A DNA stretch of 64,000 nt from Pseudactinotalea suaedae (lineage in GTDB: Bacteria > Actinomycetota > Actinomycetes > Actinomycetales > Beutenbergiaceae). This document shows, piece after piece, positions 1-7,936 of this stretch. The DNA is taken from NCBI RefSeq assembly GCF_009733815.1, contig NZ_WNXY01000007.1, positions 186,001-250,000 of the forward strand. Direction: 5' to 3'. Made by a program: the position numbers and the translations under genes. The stretch's first letter is position 1. Each line of letters opens with the position of its first letter. Below the pieces are notes generated by a model. That model made no database searches. It was not told the origin of the DNA and saw only the letters and a list, made by a program, of their open reading frames with translations.

Positions 1-1
1 T

Positions 2-853
2 CTGGCGGGCTCGCAGTCCTCCACGATCGCGCTGGTCGTCCACGACATCCGCGATGCCTACTTCGCCCTGATCGCGGGAGCTGTGGTCGCGGCGGCCGAG
101 CAGCACGGCATGCTGGTGACCATCGTCTCGACCTACCGCGACCCGCAGCAGGAGGCCCGTTACCTGGCGCTGCTGAGGGCGCAGCGACCACGCGCGATCA
201 TCCTCGCCGGCAGCGGGTTCACGAACCGGTCCGCGGCAGACCCGATCCGCGAGGAGCTGCAGCGTTACGAAGGGACCGGCGGTGTGGTCGTGACGCTGGG
301 CCGGCAGGACGCGGGGCACAGCATCATCGTCGGCAACCAGGAGGGCGCGCGCAGCCTCGCGCACGCCATGGTCGACCTCGGACATCGCGAGTTCGCCGTC
401 GTGACCGGCCCTGCCAAGCTCATGACGGTGCGAGACCGGCTGAAGGGGTTCCGGCGCGGGCTCGAGGAGTGCGGCATCGACCTCGACCCCGCGGCCGTGA
501 TCCACGGTGCCGCCACGCGAGAGAGCGGTGGCACGGTCGCGGCACAGCTGGCCGAGGCGAAGCACCGACCGACCTGCGTGTTCGGCTCGTTCGACGTCGT
601 CGCCGTCGGTCTCGTCGCAGGCTTTCAGCGGCTGGGCATCGCGGTCCCGGGCGAGATCTCCGTCGCCGGCTTCGGCGACGTCCCGGTGGCGTCCGACATC
701 ACGCCCAGCCTGACCACGGTGCGGCTGCCCCTCGAGCAGGTCGGCCAGCAGGCCGTCGAGCTCGCCCTGTCGCCCGACCCGGCCGTGCGGCGCTCGGTCG
801 CGTTCGAGGGCGTGGTGATGCTGCGAGACAGCACCGCGGCTCCGCCGGCCTGA
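2..853 (+). CDS. LacI-family transcriptional regulator (5' partial)
   Basis: The frame is open from the first bases of the window, so the N-terminal helix-turn-helix lies outside it; what is visible is the periplasmic-binding-protein-like effector domain. It shows the family pattern: an IALVVHDIRDAYF strand near the visible start, GHREFAVVTGP in the middle, and the C-terminal ITPSLTTVRLP followed by GQQAVEL typical of LacI/GalR proteins. The first ATG at base 83 is internal, not the start. Two LacI-type palindromes at 2877-2888 and 3928-3939 lie in front of the neighbouring catabolic genes, so this protein is their likely repressor; the ligand cannot be told from sequence. Confidence 0.9.
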   Translation: MAGSQSSTIALVVHDIRDAYFALIAGAVVAAAEQHGMLVTIVSTYRDPQQEARYLALLRAQRPRAIILAGSGFTNRSAADPIREELQRYEGTGGVVVTLGRQDAGHSIIVGNQEGARSLAHAMVDLGHREFAVVTGPAKLMTVRDRLKGFRRGLEECGIDLDPAAVIHGAATRESGGTVAAQLAEAKHRPTCVFGSFDVVAVGLVAGFQRLGIAVPGEISVAGFGDVPVASDITPSLTTVRLPLEQVGQQAVELALSPDPAVRRSVAFEGVVMLRDSTAAPPA

Positions 854-864
854 CGCGCACATGA

Positions 865-1680
865 TCAGCTCACGCTCGGGAACCGGTCGCGGATCAGGGA
901 GATCACCTCGTCCGCGTCCCGCGACCACACGTCCTCGTTGAAGATCTCGACCTCGATCGGGCCCTGGTAGCCGACGGAGTCGACCTGGCGGGTCAGAGCC
1001 GCGAGATCGATGACGCCGTCCCCGGGGATACCACGACCGAACACCGGGTGCGGCTGCGGCACCAACCAGTCGCAGATCTGGTAGCTGATGACCCGTGCGC
1101 CCGCTCGTTCGAGCGAGGCAGGCAGCTGGGGATCCCACCAGACGTTGTAGGAGTCGACGGCGACCCCGACCGCCGGTGAGCCGACGGCGTCCACCATGTC
1201 CAGCGCCTGGGCGAGCGTGACGACCACGCAACGATCCGCCGTCATCATCGGGTGCAGCGGCTCGAGCGCGAGCGCGACGCCCGCCACCTCGGCCTCGACG
1301 GCCATGGCGGCGAGCCCGTCGAGCGCCATGGCGCGGGCACCGGCCAGGTCGTTGTCCTGTGCCAGCGGGCCGCAGACGATGTACAGGCAGTCACCGCCGA
1401 CGGCTCGCGTGATCTCGATGGCGCGGCGGTTGGCGTCCGAGACCCTGCTCGGATCGGGCTGCGCCGTGAAGAAGCCGGCCCGGCACACGCTCGAGACGTG
1501 CAGGTCGTGATCGCGCAGCAGCGCGACGCTGCGTTGCAGGCCGAGCTCCTCGACCCTTTCCGGCCAGACGCCGATGCCGCCGATGCCGTGCCGCGCGAGC
1601 CCCTCGGCCGCCTGCGCCAGGGACCAGTCACGCACGGTGATCTGGTTGATGCTCAGCCGCTCCAGCCGTGGGGTGCTCAC
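865..1680 (-). CDS. Sugar phosphate isomerase/epimerase-like TIM-barrel protein
   Basis: A 271-residue protein of the AP-endonuclease-2/xylose-isomerase-like TIM barrel family, whose members are metal-dependent isomerases, epimerases, dehydratases or lyases acting on sugars and related polyols. Visible family features are the EPLHP strand in the middle, VAVDSYNVWW, and the C-terminal GPIEVEIFNEDVW carrying a probable metal-ligand glutamate. The GTG start overlaps the stop of the upstream Gfo/Idh gene by four bases (GTGA), so the two are translationally coupled. This pairing is common in polyol and sugar-acid catabolic operons. A 3-dehydroshikimate-dehydratase-like role is conceivable given the nearby AroE-like gene but is only a guess. 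Confidence 0.8.
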   Translation of the reverse strand: MSTPRLERLSINQITVRDWSLAQAAEGLARHGIGGIGVWPERVEELGLQRSVALLRDHDLHVSSVCRAGFFTAQPDPSRVSDANRRAIEITRAVGGDCLYIVCGPLAQDNDLAGARAMALDGLAAMAVEAEVAGVALALEPLHPMMTADRCVVVTLAQALDMVDAVGSPAVGVAVDSYNVWWDPQLPASLERAGARVISYQICDWLVPQPHPVFGRGIPGDGVIDLAALTRQVDSVGYQGPIEVEIFNEDVWSRDADEVISLIRDRFPSVS

Positions 1681-2831
1681 AGCGTCAGCTCAGGGATGTC
1701 GATCCATCGGCGCTCGTCCACCGACTGCTGCGCGGCCTCGGCCAGCTGGACGCCTCGGGCACCCTCCAGAAGGTCCCACGGGTGCGGGTTGGCGTCGTCC
1801 ACGACGTGCGCCAGGAACATCTCCCACTGGATCCGGAACGCGTTGTCGAAGGTGGCGTTGTCCGGGACCTGCGCCCAGCCGGCCCGGAAGTCGATCGGGT
1901 TCGGGATGTCCGGGTTCCACACCGGCATCGGGGTGGTTCCGCGCGACTGCACCCGGCACTCGCGCAAGCCGGCGATCGCGCTGCCGTTCGTGCCGTCGAG
2001 CTGCCACTCGGCGATCTCGTCGCGGTAGGGCCGGGTCACCCACGAGGTCGTGAACTGGGCGAACACCGGGTCGTCGAACCGGAACATCCCGTAGGCCGCG
2101 TCCTCGGCGGTCGCGGTGTAGGCGTTGCCGGCCTCGTCCCATCGTCGCGGGATGTGGACCTGGGCGTGGCACAGGACCGAGCGGACGGGTCCGAGCAGGT
2201 GCCCCAGCACGTACTGCCAGTGCGGGTACATGTCGAGGATCAGGCCGCCGCCGTCCTCCTTGCGCGAGTTCCACGAGGGTCGGTTGATCGGCTGCCAGTC
2301 GCCCTCGAAGACCCAGTACCCGAAGTTCAGCCGCAAGCTGACGAGATCTCCGAAGAAGCCACCCTCGAGCAGCCGCTTCAGCTTGATGACGCCCGGCAGG
2401 AAGAGCTTGTCCTGCACCACGCCCGCCTTCACGCCGGCATCCTTGGCCAGCCGTGCCAGCTGCAGCGCATCGGCGAGCGAGGTCGCCGTCGGCTTCTCGC
2501 AGAAGATGTGCTTGCCGGCCTCGATCGCTCGAGCGACGTCGTGGAACCGACGGTCGGTGGTCTGGGAGTCGAAGTAGATGCTGTCGTCAGGGTTCGCGAG
2601 CGCCTGCTCCAGGTCGGTGGTCCATCGCTCGATGCCGAACCGCTCGGCGAGCGCGGACACCTTGGCCTCGTTCCGTCCGACCAGGATCGGGTCGACGACG
2701 ATCCTGCGCCCGTCGGGCAGCGACAGACCTCCGGCGTCCCGGATCGAGACGATCGATCGCTCGAGGTGCTGCCGGGTGCCCATGCGCCCCGTGACCCCGT
2801 TCATGATCACGCCGAGTCGGACATCGTTCAT
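1677..2831 (-). CDS. Gfo/Idh/MocA family oxidoreductase
   Basis: A 384-residue NAD(P)-dependent dehydrogenase. The N-terminal Rossmann segment begins LGVIMNGVTGRMG; the family EKP motif is present as GKHIFCEKPTATS around residues 107-120, contributing the catalytic lysine region. The remainder matches the alpha/beta substrate-binding half of glucose-fructose oxidoreductase or inositol dehydrogenase relatives. The length is normal for the family. It is first in a two-gene operon with the TIM-barrel gene. A perfect 12-bp LacI-type palindrome lies 46 bases upstream of its ATG, implying repression by the LacI protein at the window edge. The substrate is unknown; a cyclitol or sugar acid is typical of the family. 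Confidence 0.85.
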   Translation of the reverse strand: MNDVRLGVIMNGVTGRMGTRQHLERSIVSIRDAGGLSLPDGRRIVVDPILVGRNEAKVSALAERFGIERWTTDLEQALANPDDSIYFDSQTTDRRFHDVARAIEAGKHIFCEKPTATSLADALQLARLAKDAGVKAGVVQDKLFLPGVIKLKRLLEGGFFGDLVSLRLNFGYWVFEGDWQPINRPSWNSRKEDGGGLILDMYPHWQYVLGHLLGPVRSVLCHAQVHIPRRWDEAGNAYTATAEDAAYGMFRFDDPVFAQFTTSWVTRPYRDEIAEWQLDGTNGSAIAGLRECRVQSRGTTPMPVWNPDIPNPIDFRAGWAQVPDNATFDNAFRIQWEMFLAHVVDDANPHPWDLLEGARGVQLAEAAQQSVDERRWIDIPELTL

Positions 2832-2876
2832 CGCTCACTCCTCTGTGTGCGGTGCGGGCGATCGCCCTGCCGATCT

Positions 2877-2888
2877 GAAAGCGCTTTC
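2877..2888. promoter_or_regulatory. LacI-type operator, copy 1
   Basis: GAAAGCGCTTTC is a perfect 12-bp palindrome with the central CG step and flanking A/T runs typical of LacI/GalR-family operators. It lies in the leader of the minus-strand Gfo/Idh-TIM-barrel operon. A one-mismatch copy sits at 3928-3939. Binding by the LacI protein at 2-853 is inferred from proximity. Confidence 0.8.
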
Positions 2889-2936
2889 TATCAGCGTCGA
2901 CCGGCGGTGTCAAGAACGGGACCCGGGCGCTACTCG

Positions 2937-3905
2937 TCAGAGGTCGTGCCGGACCTGCCCCAGGAGCCCGGCGAGCGTCTGTCCGAGAACGGCCTGGCGA
3001 ACATCCGGCCGGCCGCTCGCGAGTCGCTCCACCCGCTCGACCGCACGCGGGTCGCCGGTCGCGAACGGGAAGTCGGTGCCCAGCAGGAGGCGATCCGCAC
3101 CGACGAGATCCGCGAGGAAGGCCAGCGCCCGGTCGTCGTGCGTCAGGGTGTCGAAGTACAGCCGCCCGAGCAGCTCGAGCGGCCGCGCGCCACCCTCAGC
3201 CCCCGAGTGGTCCCACAGCGCCTCGACCCGTCCCGCCAGGATCGGTAACGCCCCACCACCGTGCACCACGCAGATGCGCAGGTCGGAATGCCGGTCCAGC
3301 ACCCCTGCGCGCAGCAGCGACACGACCGCCAGCGTCCCCTCGACCGGCGTCCCCACCAGGTCGCCGATGTGCTGCGCACGGGTCCGTGCGACCTCCACGG
3401 GGTGCCGTGGATGTGGCATCAGCACAGCGCTCAGCCGCTCGGCCGCGGCCCAGAACGGCTCCATCGCGGGGTCGGCGAGCGGCAGCCCGATCCCCGAGGT
3501 CGTCAGCAGCGCACCACACATGCCCAGCTCGGTCACCGCTCGCAGCAGCTCCCCCGCAGCCTGCTCCCCGGTGTGCTGCGGGACCATCGCCATGCCCACC
3601 AGCCGGTCCGGATGTCTGCCCACGACCTCCGCCAGGGCATCGTTGACGCGACGGATGTGACGCTCGGCCCGCTCGGGGGACAGGCCGTTGGGAGCCAGCT
3701 CGATCCACGGCGAGACCACTTGCCGGTCGATGCCACCCTCGTCCATGCGGCGTAGCCGTGCGGTGACGTCGCTGAGCACCGGTGGGAAGCCGGGCAGCGG
3801 CAGCCCGCTCGGGCCGCCGCTCGCGAGCAGCGGGGCTGGCAGCAGGTGGGCGTGCGCGTCGATCACCGCGCCCCGCGAGGCGGTTCCACTTGCGTCTTCG
3901 CTCAC
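2937..3905 (-). CDS. Amidohydrolase family protein (ACMSD-like)
   Basis: A 322-residue metal-dependent hydrolase or decarboxylase of the amidohydrolase-2 family. The N-terminal metal motif HxH is seen as VIDAHAHLLP (about residues 15-24), a further histidine is in ICVVHGGGALP, and the conserved late aspartate is in LLLGTDFPF. This set resembles ACMSD and 2-pyrone-4,6-dicarboxylate-lactonase-like enzymes that act on ring-derived acids. It is transcribed alone on the minus strand, divergently from the SDR operon, and shares with it the operator at 3928-3939, so it probably belongs to the same regulon. Hydrolysis of a lactone or a decarboxylation step is plausible; the exact reaction is not predictable. 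Confidence 0.85.
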   Translation of the reverse strand: MSEDASGTASRGAVIDAHAHLLPAPLLASGGPSGLPLPGFPPVLSDVTARLRRMDEGGIDRQVVSPWIELAPNGLSPERAERHIRRVNDALAEVVGRHPDRLVGMAMVPQHTGEQAAGELLRAVTELGMCGALLTTSGIGLPLADPAMEPFWAAAERLSAVLMPHPRHPVEVARTRAQHIGDLVGTPVEGTLAVVSLLRAGVLDRHSDLRICVVHGGGALPILAGRVEALWDHSGAEGGARPLELLGRLYFDTLTHDDRALAFLADLVGADRLLLGTDFPFATGDPRAVERVERLASGRPDVRQAVLGQTLAGLLGQVRHDL

Positions 3906-3927
3906 GCCATGGGACTCTACCCGAATT

Positions 3928-3939
3928 GAAAGCGCTTCC
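3928..3939. promoter_or_regulatory. LacI-type operator, copy 2
   Basis: GAAAGCGCTTCC differs at one position from the perfect palindrome at 2877-2888. It lies in the 48-bp gap between the divergent amidohydrolase (start 3905) and SDR (start 3954), so one bound repressor could block both promoters. It indicates that the minus- and plus-strand genes form one regulon. Confidence 0.75.
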
Positions 3940-3953
3940 TGGAAATTGGATCG

Positions 3954-4739
3954 ATGACGATGACTCTCTCAGGCGCCGTGACCACCTCCCGCCGGCTCGA
4001 CGGCAAGGTCGTGCTCGTCACGGGCGGCGGCACGGGGCTCGGCAGCGCGGTGGCCCTGGCCGTGGCACGAGCGGGCGGCGACGTCGCCCTCACCTTCCAC
4101 ACCAGCGAGCAGGGCGCTCGGGAGACCGCGGCAGCGGTCCGCGAGCTCGGGGTCGGCTGCCAGACGCGCCCGCTCGACGTGCGCGACCAGCAGGACGTCG
4201 TCGGCGCCGTCGCGTGGGCGGTCGAGACCTTCGGGCATCTGGACGGCCTCGTCAACAACGCCGGAGTGATGCCCGAGCACCCGTTCCTGGAGATCACGGC
4301 CGAGCAGTGGGACGACGTGCTCCGCACCGACCTCACCGGTGCGTTCTACGCCAGCCAGGCCGCGATCCCGGTCATGCTCGAGCGTGGCGGCGGCTCGATC
4401 GTCAACATCGCCTCACGCCTCGGCCAGGTCGGCTGGCCGGGAGTCGCCCACTACGCCTCCGCCAAGGCGGGCACGATCGCGCTCGTGAAGTCGATCTCCC
4501 GCGAGTTCGGCCAGCAGGGCATCCGCGCGAACGCCGTCTCCCCCGGTGTCATGAACACGGACATGGGCCGGACCGTGATGGAGGGCGAGACCGGCCGCAA
4601 GCGCATGTCGGAGCTCCCGCTGGGCCGGTTCGCCGAGCCCGAGGAGGTCGCCGACGCCGTGGTGTTCCTGCTCTCGGACGACTCGGCGCTCTTCCTCGGC
4701 CAGACCCTGTGCCCCAACGCCGGCGGGCTGATGCCATGA
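3954..4739 (+). CDS. SDR family NAD(P)-dependent oxidoreductase
   Basis: A 261-residue classical short-chain dehydrogenase. The cofactor motif TGGGTGLG is at residues 23-30, NNAG at 101-104, the catalytic serine near 154 in NIASR, and the YxxxK pair at Y167/K171 in HYASAKAG. The C-terminal GQTLCPNAGGLMP is typical of FabG-like members. It opens a four-gene operon; its stop overlaps the CoA-transferase start (ATGA). The upstream near-perfect LacI operator suggests substrate-induced expression. It probably oxidises a hydroxyl or reduces a ketone in the catabolic route; a second in-frame ATG six bases downstream is an alternative start. Confidence 0.9.
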   Translation: MTMTLSGAVTTSRRLDGKVVLVTGGGTGLGSAVALAVARAGGDVALTFHTSEQGARETAAAVRELGVGCQTRPLDVRDQQDVVGAVAWAVETFGHLDGLVNNAGVMPEHPFLEITAEQWDDVLRTDLTGAFYASQAAIPVMLERGGGSIVNIASRLGQVGWPGVAHYASAKAGTIALVKSISREFGQQGIRANAVSPGVMNTDMGRTVMEGETGRKRMSELPLGRFAEPEEVADAVVFLLSDDSALFLGQTLCPNAGGLMP

Positions 4740-6307
4740 GGGTCGTCTCGCGCCGCGAGGCCGTCGAGCTCGTCCAGGACGGCGACGCCCTCTGGATCGG
4801 AGGCTCCGGTGCCGGGCACGCCGTCCCGCAAGCGTTCATCGACAGCCTCGCCGAGACCTTCGCCGAGGTCGGTGCCCCACGCGGGCTCACGACCGTACGC
4901 GTGGTCGGCATCGGTGACTTCGCCGAGGTGGGCATGTCCCAGCTCGCTCTTCCCGGCCTGCACGCGCGCACGATCACGAGCAACATCGGCAACGAGCCTC
5001 GGCTCGGTGCCATGGTGCGCGCCGGCGAGATCGAGGCGTACTCCTTCCCCCAGGGCGTGCTGTCGGCGCTGTGCCGTGAGATGGCGGCCGGCCGCCCGGG
5101 CCTGGTCACCGACGTCGGCCTGGGCACCTATGTCGACCCGCGCCAGACCGGCGGCCGGCAGAACTCCGTCACGACGACGGAGCTCGTCGAGGTCGTCGAG
5201 CTCGCCGGTCGGGAGTGGCTGTTCTTCCCGGCGCTCCCGATCGACGTGGCCGTGATCAGGGCGAGCACCGCCGACGAGGACGGCAACCTCACGATGGAGG
5301 ACGAGGCGGTCCACGGCGACTCGCTGGCGCTGGCGATGGCCGCTCACAACAACGGCGGGCTGGTCATCGCGCAGGTGGCCCGCCTCGCCCAACGACACAG
5401 CCTGAAGCCGCGGGACGTGCGCATCCCCGGTGCGCTCGTGGACTTCGTCATGGTCGAGCCGTTCCAGTCCCAGACCTATGCGACGACCTACTCCCCCTAC
5501 TACGCCGGACAGCTCAGGCGACCCGACCCCGCCGCCACAGCTGTCGCCGGCGAGGTCGGGATGCGGGAGATCATCGCGCGACGCTCGCTGCTGGAGTTCC
5601 AGCGCGGTGACATCTGCAACCTCGGCTACGGCGTCAGCCAGCTGATCGGCGAGATCGCGGCCACCGAGGGGATCACCGGCGACCTCACGCTCACGGTGGA
5701 GCAGGGCATCTTCGGCGGTGCCCCGGCCGGCGGCCCTGACGGCGGTGCCGGCGTCAACTTCCAGGCGATGCTCGAGCAGCCCTCGATGTTCGACTTCTAC
5801 GACGGCGGCGGGCTCGACATCGCGAGCCTCTCCTTCGCCGAGATCGACGCCGAGGGCAACGTCAACGTGCACGAGTTCGACGACCGCCCGCGCGGCCCGG
5901 GAGGCTTCATCAACATCGCCAACCGCACCGGGCGCCTCAACTTCGTCGGCAGCCTCACGGCGCGCGGGCTGCGCACACGCGTGGTCGAGGGCACGCTGCA
6001 GATCGAGCAGGAGGGCAGCCAGCAGAAGCTGGTCCCCCGGGTCCGGCAGATCAGCTTCAGCGCCGCCCGCGCCCGCGAGAAGGGCCAGCACGTCACCTAC
6101 ATCACCGAGCGCGCCGTGTTCGTGCTCGGTGAGGAAGGACTGGTGCTCACCGAGATCGCCGACGGCGTCGACCTCGAGAGCGACGTCATCGCCCAGATGG
6201 GGTTCCAGCCGCACGTGTCACCTGACCTGAAGCGGATCGACCCGCGCGTCTTCCGGTCGGGACGGATGGGGCTGGCTGCGGACTTCGCCCGGGAGGCGAC
6301 CACATGA
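4736..6307 (+). CDS. Acyl-CoA:acetate/3-ketoacid family I CoA-transferase (fused alpha-beta)
   Basis: A 523-residue protein with both CoA-transferase subunits fused, as in YdiF and propionate CoA-transferase. The N-terminal half begins MRVVSRREAVELVQDGD with a GGSGAGHA loop; the C-terminal half holds LTVEQGIFGGAPAGG, in which E322 is the expected catalytic glutamate that forms the glutamyl-CoA intermediate. The chosen ATG overlaps the SDR stop by four bases; the frame is open further upstream but only as an antisense-like shadow. The stop overlaps the next ATG in the same way. It would activate a carboxylic acid intermediate for beta-oxidation-like processing by the following hydratase. Confidence 0.9.
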   Translation: MRVVSRREAVELVQDGDALWIGGSGAGHAVPQAFIDSLAETFAEVGAPRGLTTVRVVGIGDFAEVGMSQLALPGLHARTITSNIGNEPRLGAMVRAGEIEAYSFPQGVLSALCREMAAGRPGLVTDVGLGTYVDPRQTGGRQNSVTTTELVEVVELAGREWLFFPALPIDVAVIRASTADEDGNLTMEDEAVHGDSLALAMAAHNNGGLVIAQVARLAQRHSLKPRDVRIPGALVDFVMVEPFQSQTYATTYSPYYAGQLRRPDPAATAVAGEVGMREIIARRSLLEFQRGDICNLGYGVSQLIGEIAATEGITGDLTLTVEQGIFGGAPAGGPDGGAGVNFQAMLEQPSMFDFYDGGGLDIASLSFAEIDAEGNVNVHEFDDRPRGPGGFINIANRTGRLNFVGSLTARGLRTRVVEGTLQIEQEGSQQKLVPRVRQISFSAARAREKGQHVTYITERAVFVLGEEGLVLTEIADGVDLESDVIAQMGFQPHVSPDLKRIDPRVFRSGRMGLAADFAREATT

Positions 6308-7077
6308 CCGAGCTCGTCTCGCTCACCCTCGGCCGACGCTGCGAGGTGCGGCTGGAGGCGCCGCCGATGAACCTGGTCAGCCGTGCGCTGACCCTGCAGC
6401 TGCGCGAGGCCCTCACGAAGATCGAGCAGCACGGCGATGCCCGGGTGGTCGTGCTCTCCAGCGCGGGCGACCGCACCTTCTGCGCCGGTTCCGACATCAC
6501 CGAGTTCGAGGACCTGCACGGGCAGGGTGCCGAGGGCAAGCTGCTCCTGGAGAAGCTGGTCTACCGGCAGCTCGCCCTGCTGGCGGTCCCCGTGATCGCC
6601 GCGATCGAGGGCCACGCCCTCGGCGGCGGACTCGAGCTCGCCCTCTCGTGCGACCTGCGCGTCGCCAGCGAGCACTCCCGGCTCGGGCTGCCCGAGCTGC
6701 GGCTCGGTGTCGTGCCGGGAAGCGGCGGGACCCAGCGGCTCGCACGCGTGATCGGCCTCGGCCGCGCCAAGGAGATGATCCTGCTCGGTGAGCTGATCAG
6801 CGCCGAGCGCGCCGAACAGATCGGACTCGTCAACCGAGTGGTGCCCAGCGGTGAGGCGCTCACCGCGGCGCGAGCGCTCGCCGATGAGATCGCTGCCCGC
6901 GGCCCTCGCGCGGTCAGGCACGCCAAGAGGCTGCTCGATGCCTCGGTGGACCGCCCCCTCGACGAGGGCATGGCGCTGGAGCTGGACGCGTCCGAGGACG
7001 TCTTCGCCAGCGAGGACATGCTGGAGGGTGCCCGCGCCTTCAAGGACAAGCGCACGCCGCGGTTCACGGGGCGCTGA
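6304..7077 (+). CDS. Enoyl-CoA hydratase/isomerase family protein
   Basis: A 257-residue crotonase-fold protein. The oxyanion-hole and acid/base region is intact: FCAGSDITEF, then GHALGGGLELALSCD with the first catalytic glutamate, and GLPELRLGVVPGSGGTQ with the second. Both glutamates of true hydratases are therefore present, arguing for hydration or dehydration of an enoyl-CoA rather than a divergent crotonase reaction. It overlaps the CoA-transferase by ATGA, which gives a direct functional link: the transferase makes the thioester and this enzyme acts on it. It is probably part of ring-derived acid degradation under LacI control. Confidence 0.9.
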   Translation: MTELVSLTLGRRCEVRLEAPPMNLVSRALTLQLREALTKIEQHGDARVVVLSSAGDRTFCAGSDITEFEDLHGQGAEGKLLLEKLVYRQLALLAVPVIAAIEGHALGGGLELALSCDLRVASEHSRLGLPELRLGVVPGSGGTQRLARVIGLGRAKEMILLGELISAERAEQIGLVNRVVPSGEALTAARALADEIAARGPRAVRHAKRLLDASVDRPLDEGMALELDASEDVFASEDMLEGARAFKDKRTPRFTGR

Positions 7078-7078
7078 G

Positions 7079-7936
7079 GTGACGAGCACGCGACTCGCAG
7101 CCCTGCTCGGTACGCCGCTGAGACGAGCCCACTCCCCGGCCATGCACAACGCGGCCTTCGCCGCCTTCGGGATCCCGGGAACGTACGTGCTGCGGGACAT
7201 CGGGGCCGACGAGCTCGCCGCCGAGGTGACGCGCGCGCGGGACGAGCACTGGTTCGGGTTCCAGATCACCGCTCCGCACAAGCGCGCGATCATGCCCATG
7301 CTCGACGAGATCGAGCCGGGTGCGCTGGCGATCGGGGCGCTCAACTGCGTCGAGGTCACCGACGACGGGCGCCTCGTCGGCTTCAACACCGATGTGGTCG
7401 GCTTCCTGGCGGGTGCCGAGCAGCTGTTGGGCGGCCCACCTACGGACCGCCGCGTCGTCGTCGTCGGCACCGGCGGCGCCGCCCGATCCGCGATCTACGG
7501 GCTGGCGCAGCAACGACCGCAGCATCTCGCCGTCGTCGGACGCTCGGGCGCTGCAGCCGCTGACCTGGTGGCGGAGCTCGCCTCCGGGACCGAGACTGCG
7601 GCGATCGCTCTGGACGACCCGGTCCTCGCGAGCCACCTCGCCGAGGCCGAGCTGGTCGTCAACGCGACGAGCGTCGGGATGCTGAGCCCTGGCCCGGTCG
7701 TCGACGTCACGCTGATCGGGCAGGGGGCCGCGGTCTACGACGTCGTCTACGTCCCCCGCACCACCGTGCTGCTGGAGCAGGCGCGTGCGGCTGGGCTCCG
7801 CTGCCTCAACGGCGAGCAGATGCTGGTCACGCAGGCCGCCGTGACCTTTCAGCGCTGGACGGGTTCACCCGATCCCACGGACGTCATGCGTGAGGCCGCC
7901 GAGCCGTTGTTCGCCGATCCCCACGCTCAGCCCTGA
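7079..7936 (+). CDS. AroE-like shikimate/quinate-type dehydrogenase
   Basis: A 285-residue protein starting at GTG one base after the hydratase stop; the frame is open far upstream but that part overlaps the hydratase. The shikimate-dehydrogenase fold is clear: LLGTPLRRAHSPAMHN at the N-terminus, catalytic K68 in QITAPHK, GALNCV, catalytic D105 in GFNTDVVGF, and the cofactor loop VVVVGTGGAARSA. The first serine of the usual SxS substrate-binding motif is Ala17 here, only Ser19 being kept, so the substrate may not be shikimate. Position as last gene of a LacI-controlled catabolic operon also argues against the housekeeping AroE. It overlaps the convergent nagA by ten bases. Confidence 0.8.
   Translation: MTSTRLAALLGTPLRRAHSPAMHNAAFAAFGIPGTYVLRDIGADELAAEVTRARDEHWFGFQITAPHKRAIMPMLDEIEPGALAIGALNCVEVTDDGRLVGFNTDVVGFLAGAEQLLGGPPTDRRVVVVGTGGAARSAIYGLAQQRPQHLAVVGRSGAAAADLVAELASGTETAAIALDDPVLASHLAEAELVVNATSVGMLSPGPVVDVTLIGQGAAVYDVVYVPRTTVLLEQARAAGLRCLNGEQMLVTQAAVTFQRWTGSPDPTDVMREAAEPLFADPHAQP

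Noticed and set aside
1668-3248. A 526-codon plus-strand frame overlapping the Gfo/Idh and amidohydrolase genes
   Set aside because: Shadow of two real minus-strand genes and it crosses their promoter region; no family resemblance.
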